Translations under genes and position numbers: made by a program | Origin: Pseudomonadota bacterium | GTDB taxonomy: Bacteria; Pseudomonadota; Alphaproteobacteria; Rhizobiales; Rhizobiaceae | Assembly: GCA_023404095.1 (NCBI GenBank) | Contig: JAEYDD010000002.1 | Span: forward strand, 62,001-126,000 | Reading direction: 5' to 3' | Length of the DNA: 64,000 nt | The notes under the pieces: generated by a model | What the model was told of the DNA's origin: nothing | Seen by the model: only the letters and a program-made list of their open reading frames with translations | The model's database searches: none | Shown: positions 8,561-17,394 of the stretch, piece by piece | How positions within the stretch are numbered: position 1 is the stretch's first letter | How the letters are laid out: each line of letters starts with the position of its first letter

Positions 8561-9520
8561 TCAAGCCGCCTTCTCGACCCAGTTCACACCACCGGCATCG
8601 GTCAGCAGGAAGGCTTCGCCGCAGGCCTTGGCGAGCGTGCGCACGCGCAGGATGTAGCTCTGCCGTTCGGTGACAGAGATCACGCCGCGGGCGTCGAGCA
8701 GGTTGAAGACGTGGGAGGCCTTGATGCACTGGTCGTAGGCCGGCAGCACGCATTTGTGGTAGGAATTGGCGCTGTCGCCGGGCGCGCCGGCGGCAAGAAG
8801 CGCAAGGCACTCCTTCTCCGCGTCGACGAAGTGGCGATGCAGCATCTCGGTGTTGGCGTATTCGAAGTTGTGGCGGGAATATTCCTGCTCGGCCTGCAGG
8901 AAGACGTCGCCATAGGTGATCTTCTCATCGCCTTCGCGGCCGTTGAAGTTCAGGTCGTAGACGTTATCGACACCCTGCACGTACATGGCCAGTCGCTCGA
9001 GACCGTAGGTCAGCTCGCCGGCGACCGGCGCGCATTCGATGCCGCAGACCTGCTGGAAATAGGTGAACTGCGACACCTCCATGCCATCGCACCAGCATTC
9101 CCAGCCGAGCCCCCAGGCGCCGAGCGTCGGGCTTTCCCAGTCGTCCTCGACGAAGCGGACGTCATGCAGGAGCGGATCGAGGCCGATTGCCGCGAGCGAG
9201 CCGAGATAGAGCTCCTGCAGGTTCGAGGGATTCGGCTTCAGGATTACCTGGTACTGGTAATAGTGCTGCAGGCGGTTCGGGTTTTCGCCGTAGCGCCCGT
9301 CGGACGGGCGGCGGGACGGCTGGACATAGGCCGCCTTCCACGGCCGCGGCCCGAGAGCGCGAAGCGTGGTGGCCGGGTGAAAGGTGCCTGCGCCGACTTC
9401 CATGTCGTAGGGCTGCAGAACCGCGCAACCCTTGTCCGCCCAGTAGTTGTGGAGGGTCAGGATCAGCCCCTGGAAGGAGCGGGTCGGGTGCATGTGATCG
9501 GGCATGGCGGCAGCAGTCAT
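8561..9520 (-). CDS. glyQ: Glycine-tRNA ligase alpha subunit
   Basis: GlyQ holds the class II catalytic core that forms glycyl-adenylate for tRNA-Gly charging, acting with GlyS. The body opens with HPTRSFQGLILTLHNYWADK and includes YVQPSRRPSDGRYGENPN and VQGVDNVYDLNFNGREG, which are near-invariant in this subunit. The length of 319 residues is normal. The start is uncertain: ATGs at 9520 and 9505 both precede the conserved region and neither has a strong ribosome site, while a further ATG at 9565 would add an atypical leader. I used 9520. The gene stands alone, with its partner glyS downstream beyond three other genes. Confidence 0.96.
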   Translation of the reverse strand: MTAAAMPDHMHPTRSFQGLILTLHNYWADKGCAVLQPYDMEVGAGTFHPATTLRALGPRPWKAAYVQPSRRPSDGRYGENPNRLQHYYQYQVILKPNPSNLQELYLGSLAAIGLDPLLHDVRFVEDDWESPTLGAWGLGWECWCDGMEVSQFTYFQQVCGIECAPVAGELTYGLERLAMYVQGVDNVYDLNFNGREGDEKITYGDVFLQAEQEYSRHNFEYANTEMLHRHFVDAEKECLALLAAGAPGDSANSYHKCVLPAYDQCIKASHVFNLLDARGVISVTERQSYILRVRTLAKACGEAFLLTDAGGVNWVEKAA

Positions 9521-9693
9521 CGGTCCGGTCCGGATGGGAATTTCGGTTGCGCGGACTGGTGCCACGGCGCAGACGCAGGGTCAAGGGGCAGGCTCAGGGT
9601 CGGGCCAGGGCAGGATGGCAAAGGACGAGGCTCCGCGGGGGACCGCTGCAGCGGAATGGCGTGTCGCCGCAGCTCCGCGACCCCTGTGCCGCC

Positions 9694-10761
9694 TCAATGA
9701 CGCTCCAGCGACCGGAAGAGACCGGACCCCGCCGGTTGTATCGCGACGTTCGGCCTGCCGGGCACGAGATCGGGGACGGAGCGGAAGACCGTGCGCGACG
9801 CCGGCGCCAGGCGCGCGCGATACCAGCCGGCGAGATGCCTCAGTTCGCCGCGCAGCGAAGCCTCCGGCCGCCAGCCGAGTGCTGCGATCGCAACGGTCGA
9901 GACCGGCGCGCGATCGACGTTTGCGGCACGGCCGCTGTCGAAGGTGACGCCCGCCACCGGTTCGGGAACCGCATCCAGGACCATGCGTGCCACGTCGAGC
10001 ACGGAATAGCTCTCCGCAGCCGAGACATTGTAGGTGCCGCTCCTCTCGCCGCGGGCGATCACGGCGCGCAGCGCGGCGCACAGGTCGGATATGGCGAGGA
10101 ACGAGCGGCGCTGGTTGCCGTTGCCGTGGATGGACAGCGGCTTTCCGACGGCGGCGAGCTCGAGGAAGCGGGGCACCAGCTTCTCGGCGTTCTGGCGCGT
10201 GCCGACGACATTGACAGGGCGCAATACACGGATATCGAGACCATGGACATGGCGCAGTCCGGAGAGGAGCATTTCCGCAGCTGCCTTGGAGGCGCCGAGC
10301 GGATTGTCCGGCTGCATCGGGCTCGCCTCGGACGGCATCTGGCCGGCTGAGCCGTAGACCTCCGCGGTGCTGAGGTGAATCATCAACGGCACGCGCCAGC
10401 GCGCGGCCGCTTCGGCCAGAACCTGCGTACCGATGGCGTTGGAAAGGCTGGCGCGCTCCGGGGCCACCATCGCCCGGTCTGCATGGCTCTCGCCGGCTGC
10501 ATGAATGACGAGCTCTGCGCCCCGCAGCACATCGGACACCAGGTCGAGGTTGCCGACGTCGCCCTGCCGAAGCGTGACGCGGCCGCTGCGCATGGCGCCG
10601 TCGAGGTTCGCCATGTTGGCCGCGTAGGTGAACGCGTCAAGGACGCGGATCTCCGCGCCCGGGCACGCGTCCAGCAGGTCGTCCACCACATGCGAGCCGA
10701 TGAACCCTGCACCGCCGGTGACGACGATGGTGCGGAGGCCGGCGAGTTCGAGCGAAGCCAT
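9694..10761 (-). CDS. NAD-dependent epimerase/dehydratase (RmlB-like) with altered active site
   Basis: This 355-residue extended short-chain dehydrogenase has the Rossmann motif VTGGAGFIGSHV at residues 14-25. Its overall pattern matches dTDP-glucose 4,6-dehydratase, including FTYAANMANL near residues 44-53 and the substrate-side RPVNVVGTRQNAEKLVP. The active site, however, is unusual. The tyrosine of the YxxxK pair is Leu155 (LGASK), with only the lysine kept. The dehydratase Thr-Asp-Glu triad reads STAEVYG, so the Asp is Ala133. These losses argue against normal 4,6-dehydratase activity. It may bind nucleotide-sugar or NAD without turnover, or act on something else. The ATG at 10761 precedes the fold directly. 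No sugar-nucleotide gene is adjacent. Confidence 0.85.
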   Translation of the reverse strand: MASLELAGLRTIVVTGGAGFIGSHVVDDLLDACPGAEIRVLDAFTYAANMANLDGAMRSGRVTLRQGDVGNLDLVSDVLRGAELVIHAAGESHADRAMVAPERASLSNAIGTQVLAEAAARWRVPLMIHLSTAEVYGSAGQMPSEASPMQPDNPLGASKAAAEMLLSGLRHVHGLDIRVLRPVNVVGTRQNAEKLVPRFLELAAVGKPLSIHGNGNQRRSFLAISDLCAALRAVIARGERSGTYNVSAAESYSVLDVARMVLDAVPEPVAGVTFDSGRAANVDRAPVSTVAIAALGWRPEASLRGELRHLAGWYRARLAPASRTVFRSVPDLVPGRPNVAIQPAGSGLFRSLERH

Positions 10762-11118
10762 GGAAATCTGCCCTACCGTTCGATGCAATCAGGAATGGCA
10801 GATTTGGCTGGCACGGAGACCATGCGCAATGCGCCCGACGCACCCGAAAGGCCTTTATATGGCGTTAACCTTACCTTGGCTGGTTAACGTGCCAATGCGG
10901 CACATGGACTGGCTGAAAATTCCCGAAACGGGACGGGTTCGGGACGGATCGTTGCGCGCTGTGGCAGGCAGGAAGCCCGCTCTGGTCGGCCCGCCATCGC
11001 TTCCAAAAGCGAATACAGACCGGCGCGCGCCTGTCGATCCGGGCGTTCGGCAGACACACTTCACGGCTTTCCCCGCGGTAAAGGACGGGAGGAGATCTGA
11101 CTGAATATGTTTGTGCCG
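10762..11118. other. 357-bp intergenic region
   Basis: No gene is convincing here. It contains the paired GTTAACC/GGTTAAC motif about 105 bp upstream of the epimerase start, and the 3' flank of the small membrane protein gene on the same strand. A GC-rich stretch with repeated CGGGACGG-like words follows, but no ordered hairpin or T-run was seen. Confidence 0.4.
10864..10888. promoter_or_regulatory. GTTAACC-N11-GGTTAAC inverted repeat
   Basis: Seven-base arms are perfect inverted repeats separated by 11 bp, upstream of the RmlB-like gene. TTAACC is the half-site recognised by the cell-cycle regulator CtrA in alphaproteobacteria, but the canonical full site has two direct TTAA words 7 bp apart, which this lacks. 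A very similar element lies upstream of the cell wall hydrolase gene at 25525. The regulator is unknown. Confidence 0.35.
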
Positions 11119-11310
11119 CTACTCGTCTTCGCGCCGGACGCGGTATTCACCGGTCTTGGGATCCTTGACCAGCGTGCCCATCGCGCCGGTCTGGCGTTCC
11201 CTCTCGACGTCTCGGCGCTTTTTCGCCAGGCGCTGTGCGTCGGCCACGAACTTTCGATAGCCGAACCAGGCGACTGCGACCACCAGGAGCAGGAATATCA
11301 TCTGCGCCAT
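11119..11310 (-). CDS. Small single-pass membrane protein
   Basis: This 63-residue protein has an N-terminal membrane helix (MIFLLLVVAVAWFGYRKFV). A charged cytoplasmic tail rich in Arg, Lys and Glu follows, ending in LVKDPKTGEYRVRREDE. It lies 15 bp downstream of the S49 peptidase gene on the same strand, so it is probably cotranscribed. The tail motif DPKTGEYR looks conserved and structured, which supports a real gene. I do not recognise a function; a role alongside the membrane peptidase is only a guess from position. Confidence 0.65.
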   Translation of the reverse strand: MAQMIFLLLVVAVAWFGYRKFVADAQRLAKKRRDVERERQTGAMGTLVKDPKTGEYRVRREDE

Positions 11311-11325
11311 TTGCCTCCCCCTGTT

Positions 11326-12207
11326 CTACCGGCCGAAGCGCGCCCAGAGCGCCTTTTCCTCGACAGCCTCGGCAAGAGCGCCCACCCCTGCTGCGCCGGC
11401 TCGCTCCGCGGCAGAAGCGAGCATACCAGCATCGACTCCGGGCGTCTTGCGGCCGAACAGTCCGCGTGCCGGCGAAATCAACTGGAGCTTGGCATTTGCG
11501 CCGAAGCGGCGGCGGATCTCGCCGCGCATGTCCGCAAGGCCATCGATCAACCCCAGCGACAGGCCGCGCTGGCCGGTCCAGAACAGACCGGAAAACAGAT
11601 CCGGATCGTTGGCAAGCCGCGAGCCGCGCCGCTCCTTCACCATGTTGATGAACACGTCGTGGATCTCGACCTGCAGCGACTTCAGATACTCGATATCGGA
11701 ATCCCGCTCGGGTCTGAACGGGTCGAGGATGACCTTGTTCTCGCCGGCCGTGTAGACCCGCCGTTCGACGCCGATCTTCTTCAGAAGTTCCGGAAAGCCG
11801 AAGCCGCCGGATACCACGCCGATGGACCCGACGATCGAGGTGGGATCGGCGAAGATCTCATCGCCGGCAAGAGCGATCATGTAGCCGCCCGAGGCCGCGA
11901 CGTCTTCGACGAAGACCAGAACGCGCTTGTTCTTCTCGGCGGCGAGATCGCGAATGCGCTGGAAGATAAGCCGCGACTGTACCGGCGAACCGCCGGGAGA
12001 ATTGATGGAAATGGCGACGGCGGGAGCCTGCTTGTCGGCGAAGGCCTTGTCGAGAACCGGCGCCACGGTCGCCAGGTTCAACGCCGGGCGGAACTGGCCG
12101 CCGCCCGCCATGATCGCGCCCTGCAGGCGCACGACCGGGATTGTGATGCCCTCCTTGCGGAACCGTTTCGGCATCAACTTCCTCAAAAATCCGGCCATGT
12201 CGCTCAT
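11326..12207 (-). CDS. S49 family serine peptidase (SppA/SohB-like)
   Basis: This 293-residue single-domain S49 peptidase belongs to the signal peptide peptidase A group, which uses a Ser-Lys dyad to cut membrane or signal peptides. The clearest motifs are AISINSPGGSPVQS near residues 66-79 and the nucleophile loop VEDVAASGGYMIALAGDEI near residues 98-116, followed by GSIGVVSGGFGF. The dyad lysine is expected further on in the second half. Its length is that of short bacterial forms, not of the two-domain SppA of E. coli. No strong N-terminal membrane helix is visible. It is followed by the small membrane protein gene 15 bp on. Confidence 0.88.
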   Translation of the reverse strand: MSDMAGFLRKLMPKRFRKEGITIPVVRLQGAIMAGGGQFRPALNLATVAPVLDKAFADKQAPAVAISINSPGGSPVQSRLIFQRIRDLAAEKNKRVLVFVEDVAASGGYMIALAGDEIFADPTSIVGSIGVVSGGFGFPELLKKIGVERRVYTAGENKVILDPFRPERDSDIEYLKSLQVEIHDVFINMVKERRGSRLANDPDLFSGLFWTGQRGLSLGLIDGLADMRGEIRRRFGANAKLQLISPARGLFGRKTPGVDAGMLASAAERAGAAGVGALAEAVEEKALWARFGR

Positions 12208-12324
12208 CAGTCTCCCATGAATGCTTCAACGCCAGATGTATGCACGCAGTCACAAAACGCAATGGCATCGCGACAAAATCGAGAGGCAGCGCCAATGTGA
12301 CGGCAGCACGCCACAGAGGCGTGA

Positions 12325-13128
12325 TCAACGCCTGCGCGTGCCTGCAAGGCGCGAGTAGGCGGCCCGGCCGTTGTTGAGATCGTCGACAAGTGCGCTGAAG
12401 CGATGGCTGTCGGTCTCGTGCATGATCAGCGGGGCGCGCAACGCAAGCCTTGCCCGCGACCCCTTGATCGCCGTGACCAGAATGCGCACCGCGCTCTCGC
12501 CGGCCCGTGGATGCAGGCCGGTGATCTCGATGCCGCCGAAGCGTTTGCCGCAGGCATCGACGATCTCGGCGATCGATTCCGGCCGCGCGATGAGCGAAAG
12601 CTGCCCGCCGGGCCGCATGATCGCGCCGGCGGTACGGATCCAATGGTCGAACAAGCCGTTCTCCATCGCATGAGCCTCGGCCTTCAAGGCATCCGGCGTG
12701 CGCCGATCGGCGGCGTCGTTGAAGGGCGGGTTCATGATGACGTGATCGTGGACTTCGTCCAGAAGGCCGGCGGCGAGCCGCGCGCGCCCCGTGAGCGTCA
12801 CGTCCGCCTCAATGACGTCTACGCGCGCCCGCAGATCGGCGTTTTCGGCAAGCGCCAGGCTCTTGCGGGCATAGCCTGCCATGATCGGCGAGCGCTCGAC
12901 GAGGACCACGCGCGCGCCAGCAATGCGGGAGGCGACGGCAAGCCCCGCCGCACCGGCGCCCGCACCGAGATCGGCAACACTAATCGCCCCCCCGCCTTCC
13001 ACCAGCGACGCCAGCAGCATGGCATCCATTCCCGAACGGTGGCCGCCGCCCTTGGGCTGCACGAGATGGAAGCGGCCGCGGTGGAAGGCGTCGATCGTCT
13101 CTCCCGCACCCTCTTGTGCTGCCGTCAC
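12325..13128 (-). CDS. trmN6: tRNA1(Val) (adenine(37)-N6)-methyltransferase-like protein
   Basis: This 267-residue class I SAM methyltransferase opens with a short region including QPKGGGHRSGMDAMLL, followed by motif I (VADLGAGAGAAGLAVA, near residues 51-66). The catalytic motif NPPF lies near residues 134-137 and is the hallmark of enzymes that methylate the exocyclic N6 of adenine. The combination matches the TrmN6/YfiC group, which in E. coli modifies A37 of tRNA-Val. It overlaps the DUF2007 gene by 4 bp (ATGA), which points to translational coupling. Confidence 0.82.
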   Translation of the reverse strand: MTAAQEGAGETIDAFHRGRFHLVQPKGGGHRSGMDAMLLASLVEGGGAISVADLGAGAGAAGLAVASRIAGARVVLVERSPIMAGYARKSLALAENADLRARVDVIEADVTLTGRARLAAGLLDEVHDHVIMNPPFNDAADRRTPDALKAEAHAMENGLFDHWIRTAGAIMRPGGQLSLIARPESIAEIVDACGKRFGGIEITGLHPRAGESAVRILVTAIKGSRARLALRAPLIMHETDSHRFSALVDDLNNGRAAYSRLAGTRRR

Positions 13129-13346
13129 GAGCGCAACTCCGCGCCCAATCCTGCGTCGGTCAGGATGCGCCTTGCCTCGTCGGCGCGCTCCTCGTCCACC
13201 AGCAACCGGCGCGGCAGCATGCCAAGCGAGCCTTCCAGGACGCTCATGCCCTGGTCAGCCACGAGGCAGTGGATGCCGGCATCCTTCATCAGGCTCTCGG
13301 CAAAGGAGAGCAGGACCACGTCGTTCGTCCGGATCAGTTCGATCAT
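13125..13346 (-). CDS. DUF2007 domain protein
   Basis: This 73-residue protein begins MIELIRTNDVVLLSFAESL. It covers a single DUF2007 domain, with the characteristic GIHCLVADQGMSVLEGS and LLVDEERADEARRIL stretches. The fold is ferredoxin-like and related to PII-type signal proteins; no molecular role is established. Its last codon overlaps the first of the methyltransferase gene. It shares a 104-bp gap with the divergent prenyl synthase gene. Confidence 0.9.
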   Translation of the reverse strand: MIELIRTNDVVLLSFAESLMKDAGIHCLVADQGMSVLEGSLGMLPRRLLVDEERADEARRILTDAGLGAELRS

Positions 13347-13450
13347 TCGTTTTCCCGTCTAATTTTCGGCCTGCGGGACAATTCGCCTCTTGCTCCGGCA
13401 GGCACCCCTTTCTATTGTCCCGCCACGGAAAAGAACAGGAGTCCGCACAC

Positions 13451-14467
13451 TTGGGCGTCGTGATACCGCTTGACGAGGGCAAAAACAAACTGGCGTCGGT
13501 GAAGCCGCTTGTCGATCTGACAAAGGCGGACATGGAACGTGTCAACCAGCTGATCCTGTCGAAGGCCGGCTCCGACGTCCAGATGATCCCGGAAGTGGCG
13601 AACCACCTGATCTCCTCGGGCGGCAAGCGCCTGCGGCCGATGCTGACGCTGGCTTCGGCCTCCATGTTCGGCTACGGGGGCGACCACCATATCAAGCTCG
13701 CCACCAGCGTCGAGTTCATGCACACGGCGACGCTGTTGCACGACGACGTCGTCGATGAGAGCGACCTTCGCCGCGGCAAATCGACGGCACGGATGATCTG
13801 GGGCAACCAGGCGAGCGTCCTGGTCGGAGACTTCCTGCTCGGCCAGGCGTTCAAGATGATGGTCGAGGTCGGCTCGCTGGAGGCGCTCGACGTTCTTTCG
13901 TCCGCAGCCACCGTGATTGCCGAGGGCGAGGTCCTGCAGCTTTCCGTCGCCAAGAACATGGAGACGACTGAGGACGACTATCTCGAGGTCATCCGCGCAA
14001 AGACAGCGGCCCTTTTTGCCGCAGCGGCCGAAGTCGGCCCGATCGTCGCCAACACCAGCAGGGCGGAGCGCAACGCGCTGAAGTCCTACGGCATGAACCT
14101 GGGCCTTGCGTTCCAGCTCGTGGACGACGCGCTCGACTACGGCGGCAAGGCGGCAGACCTCGGAAAGAATGTCGGCGACGACTTCCGCGAGGGCAAGATC
14201 ACGCTGCCCGTCATCCTCGCCTGGCGGCGCGGGACGGCCGAAGACCGTGCGTTCTGGCGCAAGGCGATCGAGGGCGGGGAAAGCGACGACACCAATCTGG
14301 AGCACGCGCTCGGCCTCATTACACGCTACGGCGGCCTGTCCGACACGATCGCGCGCGCGCAGCACTACGGCACGATCGCCCGTGACGCGCTTGCACCGCT
14401 GCCGCCCAGCGCATGGAAATCGGCGCTCCTGGAAGTCATCGACTTCTGCATCGCGCGCGTCAGCTGA
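13451..14467 (+). CDS. Polyprenyl (octa/decaprenyl) diphosphate synthase
   Basis: This 338-residue long-chain trans-prenyltransferase adds isopentenyl units to build the quinone side chain (ubiquinone-10 in rhizobia) at the membrane-cytosol interface. Both aspartate-rich motifs are present: LLHDDVVDESDLRRG near residues 97-111 and LVDDALDYGG in the second half, along with GGKRLRPML. The start is the TTG at 13451. A clear aggag lies 9 bases upstream, and the residues that follow (GVVIPLDEGKNKLASVKPL) match the usual start of rhizobial homologues. The in-frame ORF extends far upstream only as an open frame through other genes. It is divergent from the DUF2007 gene. The exact chain length cannot be read from the sequence. 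Confidence 0.92.
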   Translation: MGVVIPLDEGKNKLASVKPLVDLTKADMERVNQLILSKAGSDVQMIPEVANHLISSGGKRLRPMLTLASASMFGYGGDHHIKLATSVEFMHTATLLHDDVVDESDLRRGKSTARMIWGNQASVLVGDFLLGQAFKMMVEVGSLEALDVLSSAATVIAEGEVLQLSVAKNMETTEDDYLEVIRAKTAALFAAAAEVGPIVANTSRAERNALKSYGMNLGLAFQLVDDALDYGGKAADLGKNVGDDFREGKITLPVILAWRRGTAEDRAFWRKAIEGGESDDTNLEHALGLITRYGGLSDTIARAQHYGTIARDALAPLPPSAWKSALLEVIDFCIARVS

Positions 14468-14621
14468 TCGCGAAAACTTGCCCGGCGGCTGCGGAGGAAT
14501 TTCTTGCCGCACCGCGCCAAAAAAGCCATTCTCTGCGGCCATGAGTCCAAGTTTAACTGGACAGATCGTGACGTACCGCAGGCGCCCGTGCCTGCCTGTC
14601 ACATTAGCGAAAGGCATCTTG

Positions 14622-16466
14622 ATGCGGCACTCCCTGATCACCCGGCTCCTTTCGAGCGCTGCCGTCGTGGCCGGCATCGCCCTTGCAGGGCTTCCGGCCG
14701 CCAAGGCTGAAGATGCGCCGGCCGCCGCAGCCGAGGAGACCGTCAAGTTCGACCCGCAGAGCGTCAACAGCTTCTCCGGTGCCTTCCTTGCCGCCCGCAC
14801 CGCCGACGTCGACAAGGACTACGAGACCGCGATCGCGCTCTATCGCATCACGCTGCAGTACGACCCGACGAACACCGAGGTCAAAGAGCGGCTGATGATC
14901 ACGCTGCTTCTGAACGGCGATTTCGAAGAAGGCGTGAAGCTTGCCCAGGCGTTGAAGGACGATCCGGCCGTCGAGCGCATCACAACTGTCGTGCGCGGCA
15001 TGGATGCGATCCGCAAGCGCGAGTACCGCACCGCCGAGAAGATCCTCGTCTACTCCGGCCCGAACGACCTCGACCGCATGATGAACGGGCTGCTGGTTGC
15101 CTGGGCGAAGTTCGGTGACGGCAAGACGAAACAGGCGCTCGCGGCCATTTCGGACATGGAAGGGCCGGACTGGTTCGCGATTTTTAAGAACTACAATGCC
15201 GGCGCGATCGCCGCAGCCGCGGGCGACCGCGACACCGCCCGCAAGCGGCTCAACGACGCCATTCTCGACCGCAACGGCGGCGCAGCAGCACCCGACACCT
15301 TCATGCGCGCCGTCATGGCGCTGGCGAGGCTCGAGGCGCGCGAAGGAAACAAGCAGAAGGCGCTGGACGCCATCTCCGTCGGCGAGAACCTCGTTTCGAG
15401 CTATGCGCCGCTGAAGGCGCTGCGCGAAAGCATTGAACGGGGCGAAAAGCAGGAGCAGCAGGTGCGCACGGCGGCGCAAGGTGCAGCCTCCGTCCTCTTC
15501 TCGATCGGCGGCGCGCTCAACCGGGAGGGGGCGGAAGATATCGTATCGCTCTACCTGCAGGTTTCGCGCGCGCTCGATCCCGAAAGCGCCGACACGCTGG
15601 TACTGCTCGGCGGCCTTGCCGAAAGCCAGAAGAAGCCCGATCTCGCGATCGAGTTCTACCGCCAGGTGCCCGAGACCTCGCCGATGCGCCGCCTCTCCGA
15701 GCTGCAGCTCGGCCTGCAGCTGGCCGATCTCGGCAAGGTGGACGAGGCCAAGAAGCACCTCAAGGAGCTGATCGAGGCCGACCCGAAGGACATGCGCAGC
15801 TATCTCGCCTATGGCAGCGTGCTTTCGGACGCCAAGGAATACAAAGAGATGGGCGAGGTCTACGACCGCGCCGTCGAACAGATGGGCAACGTTCCCAACA
15901 AGTCGCAGTGGACGATCTATTTCCAGCGCGGCATCGCCTACGAACGCCAGAAGAAGTGGGAGCAGGCCGAGCCGAATTTCCGCAAGGCGCTGGAGCTCAA
16001 TCCCGACCAGCCGCAGGTTCTGAATTATCTCGGCTATTCCTGGGTGGACATGAACGTCAACCTCGACGAAGGCCTGGAGATGATCCGCAAGGCCGTCAGC
16101 ATCAAGCCTGACGACGGCTACATCGTCGATTCGCTCGGATGGGCCTACTACCGCCTCGGCCAGTACGACGACGCGGTGACGGAGCTGGAACGTGCAGCGG
16201 AACTGCGCGCCGGCGACCCGACGATCAACGATCACCTGGGGGACGCCTACTGGCGCGTCGGCCGCAAGCTGGAAGCGACGTTCCAATGGAACCGCGCGCT
16301 CGGCCTGAAGCCGGAAGAGGCGGAGATCCCGAAGATCAAGGCAAAGATCGAAAACGGTCTGGCCGACGAGAACCCGGCCCAGCCGGCCGCCGCACAGGCC
16401 ATCGAGGGCAAGGAACCTGTGAAGACCCCTTCCCTCGACGTGACCGAGCCGGAAAAGAAGTCCTGA
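14622..16466 (+). CDS. Secreted tetratricopeptide-repeat protein
   Basis: This 614-residue protein has a signal peptide (MRHSLITRLLSSAAVVAGIA and onward, cleavage near AKA-ED at residue 29). The remainder is built of tetratricopeptide-type helical repeats, a protein-interaction scaffold in the periplasm or envelope. The C-terminal repeats are strongest, for example NPDQPQVLNYLGYSWVDM near residues 463-480 and YIVDSLGWAYYRLGQYDDAV. The Lys/Glu/Pro-rich end has no fold. The ATG at 14622 follows gaaaggcatctt. Homologues in this position next to ispE are common in Rhizobiales, but no partner is known. The gap to ispE is 7 bp, so the two are probably cotranscribed. Confidence 0.9.
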   Translation: MRHSLITRLLSSAAVVAGIALAGLPAAKAEDAPAAAAEETVKFDPQSVNSFSGAFLAARTADVDKDYETAIALYRITLQYDPTNTEVKERLMITLLLNGDFEEGVKLAQALKDDPAVERITTVVRGMDAIRKREYRTAEKILVYSGPNDLDRMMNGLLVAWAKFGDGKTKQALAAISDMEGPDWFAIFKNYNAGAIAAAAGDRDTARKRLNDAILDRNGGAAAPDTFMRAVMALARLEAREGNKQKALDAISVGENLVSSYAPLKALRESIERGEKQEQQVRTAAQGAASVLFSIGGALNREGAEDIVSLYLQVSRALDPESADTLVLLGGLAESQKKPDLAIEFYRQVPETSPMRRLSELQLGLQLADLGKVDEAKKHLKELIEADPKDMRSYLAYGSVLSDAKEYKEMGEVYDRAVEQMGNVPNKSQWTIYFQRGIAYERQKKWEQAEPNFRKALELNPDQPQVLNYLGYSWVDMNVNLDEGLEMIRKAVSIKPDDGYIVDSLGWAYYRLGQYDDAVTELERAAELRAGDPTINDHLGDAYWRVGRKLEATFQWNRALGLKPEEAEIPKIKAKIENGLADENPAQPAAAQAIEGKEPVKTPSLDVTEPEKKS

Positions 16467-16473
16467 TCCGTCC

Positions 16474-17394
16474 ATGTGCGAAAGGGAAGGCATTGCCGGC
16501 TTCACCCTGACGGAGCCGGCGCCGGCCAAGATCAATCTCGCTTTGCACGTGACCGGCCGGCGCGAAGACGGCTATCATCTGTTGGACATGCTGGTGACAT
16601 TCACCGCGTTCGGCGACCGGATAGCGGTCTCGCCGGCCCAAGCCGACCAGTTCACCCTGTCCGGCCGGTTCTCGCAATCGCTGGAGGGCGAAGGCGTGAA
16701 CAATCTGGTCATCAAGGCACGCGACAGGCTACGCGCGTTGCTTCTGCAAAGAGGCGCAACCGCCCCGCCGGTGCACATGCACCTGGAGAAGAATCTGCCG
16801 ATCGCTTCCGGCGTCGGCGGCGGCTCGGCGGATGCGGCGGCGGCGTTGCGCGCGCTTCTCAATCTCTGGAACGCAGCGCTTCCCGATCACGACCTTGCAG
16901 ATCTGGCGCTCGGTCTCGGCGCCGACGTGCCGATGTGCCTTGCGGCGCGTCCCCTGATCGCACGGGGCATCGGCGAGGCGATCGAACTGCGCGCCGACCT
17001 TCCCGCCTTCCCGGTCGTGCTCGTCAACCCGCTTCTGGGCGTTTCGACACCGGAGACCTTCCGCCTGCTTGCGCAAAAGGACAATCCGCGGCTGAGGGTG
17101 CCGAAGGCGGGCACAGGCAAACCGTGCTGGCTTGCGGCCATGCAGGGCATGCGCAATGATCTCGAAACGCCAGCGATTTTGCTCGTCCCCGAGATCGCAT
17201 CGGTGAAGCGGGCGCTGGCCGCCACCGGCGCAGGACTAGTACGGATGTCAGGCTCGGGGGCAACCTGCTTCGGCATCTACGATACCATGCACGCCGCACA
17301 GCAGGCTGCAAGCGCCCTTGCGCAGGTGCAGCCGGACTGGTTCGTGGTTGCAACGACAAGCCTTGGCGCGGAGGAACCCGACGATGCGGCCTGA
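16474..17394 (+). CDS. ispE: 4-diphosphocytidyl-2-C-methyl-D-erythritol kinase
   Basis: IspE phosphorylates CDP-methylerythritol with ATP in the cytosolic MEP pathway that makes isopentenyl diphosphate, the precursor for the prenyl synthase upstream. The 306-residue product shows the GHMP kinase N-terminus (PAKINLALHVTGRREDGYH), the ATP-binding loop LPIASGVGGGSADAAAAL near residues 108-125, and the third motif MSGSGATCFGIY. Its start lies 7 bp past the TPR gene, and its last 11 bp overlap moaB. A gaggaa site within its 3' end serves moaB. Confidence 0.97.
   Translation: MCEREGIAGFTLTEPAPAKINLALHVTGRREDGYHLLDMLVTFTAFGDRIAVSPAQADQFTLSGRFSQSLEGEGVNNLVIKARDRLRALLLQRGATAPPVHMHLEKNLPIASGVGGGSADAAAALRALLNLWNAALPDHDLADLALGLGADVPMCLAARPLIARGIGEAIELRADLPAFPVVLVNPLLGVSTPETFRLLAQKDNPRLRVPKAGTGKPCWLAAMQGMRNDLETPAILLVPEIASVKRALAATGAGLVRMSGSGATCFGIYDTMHAAQQAASALAQVQPDWFVVATTSLGAEEPDDAA

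Noticed and set aside
14604..16535. A 643-residue open frame on the minus strand over the TPR gene
   Set aside because: Antisense shadow of a long GC-rich gene; no ribosome site and no family motif.
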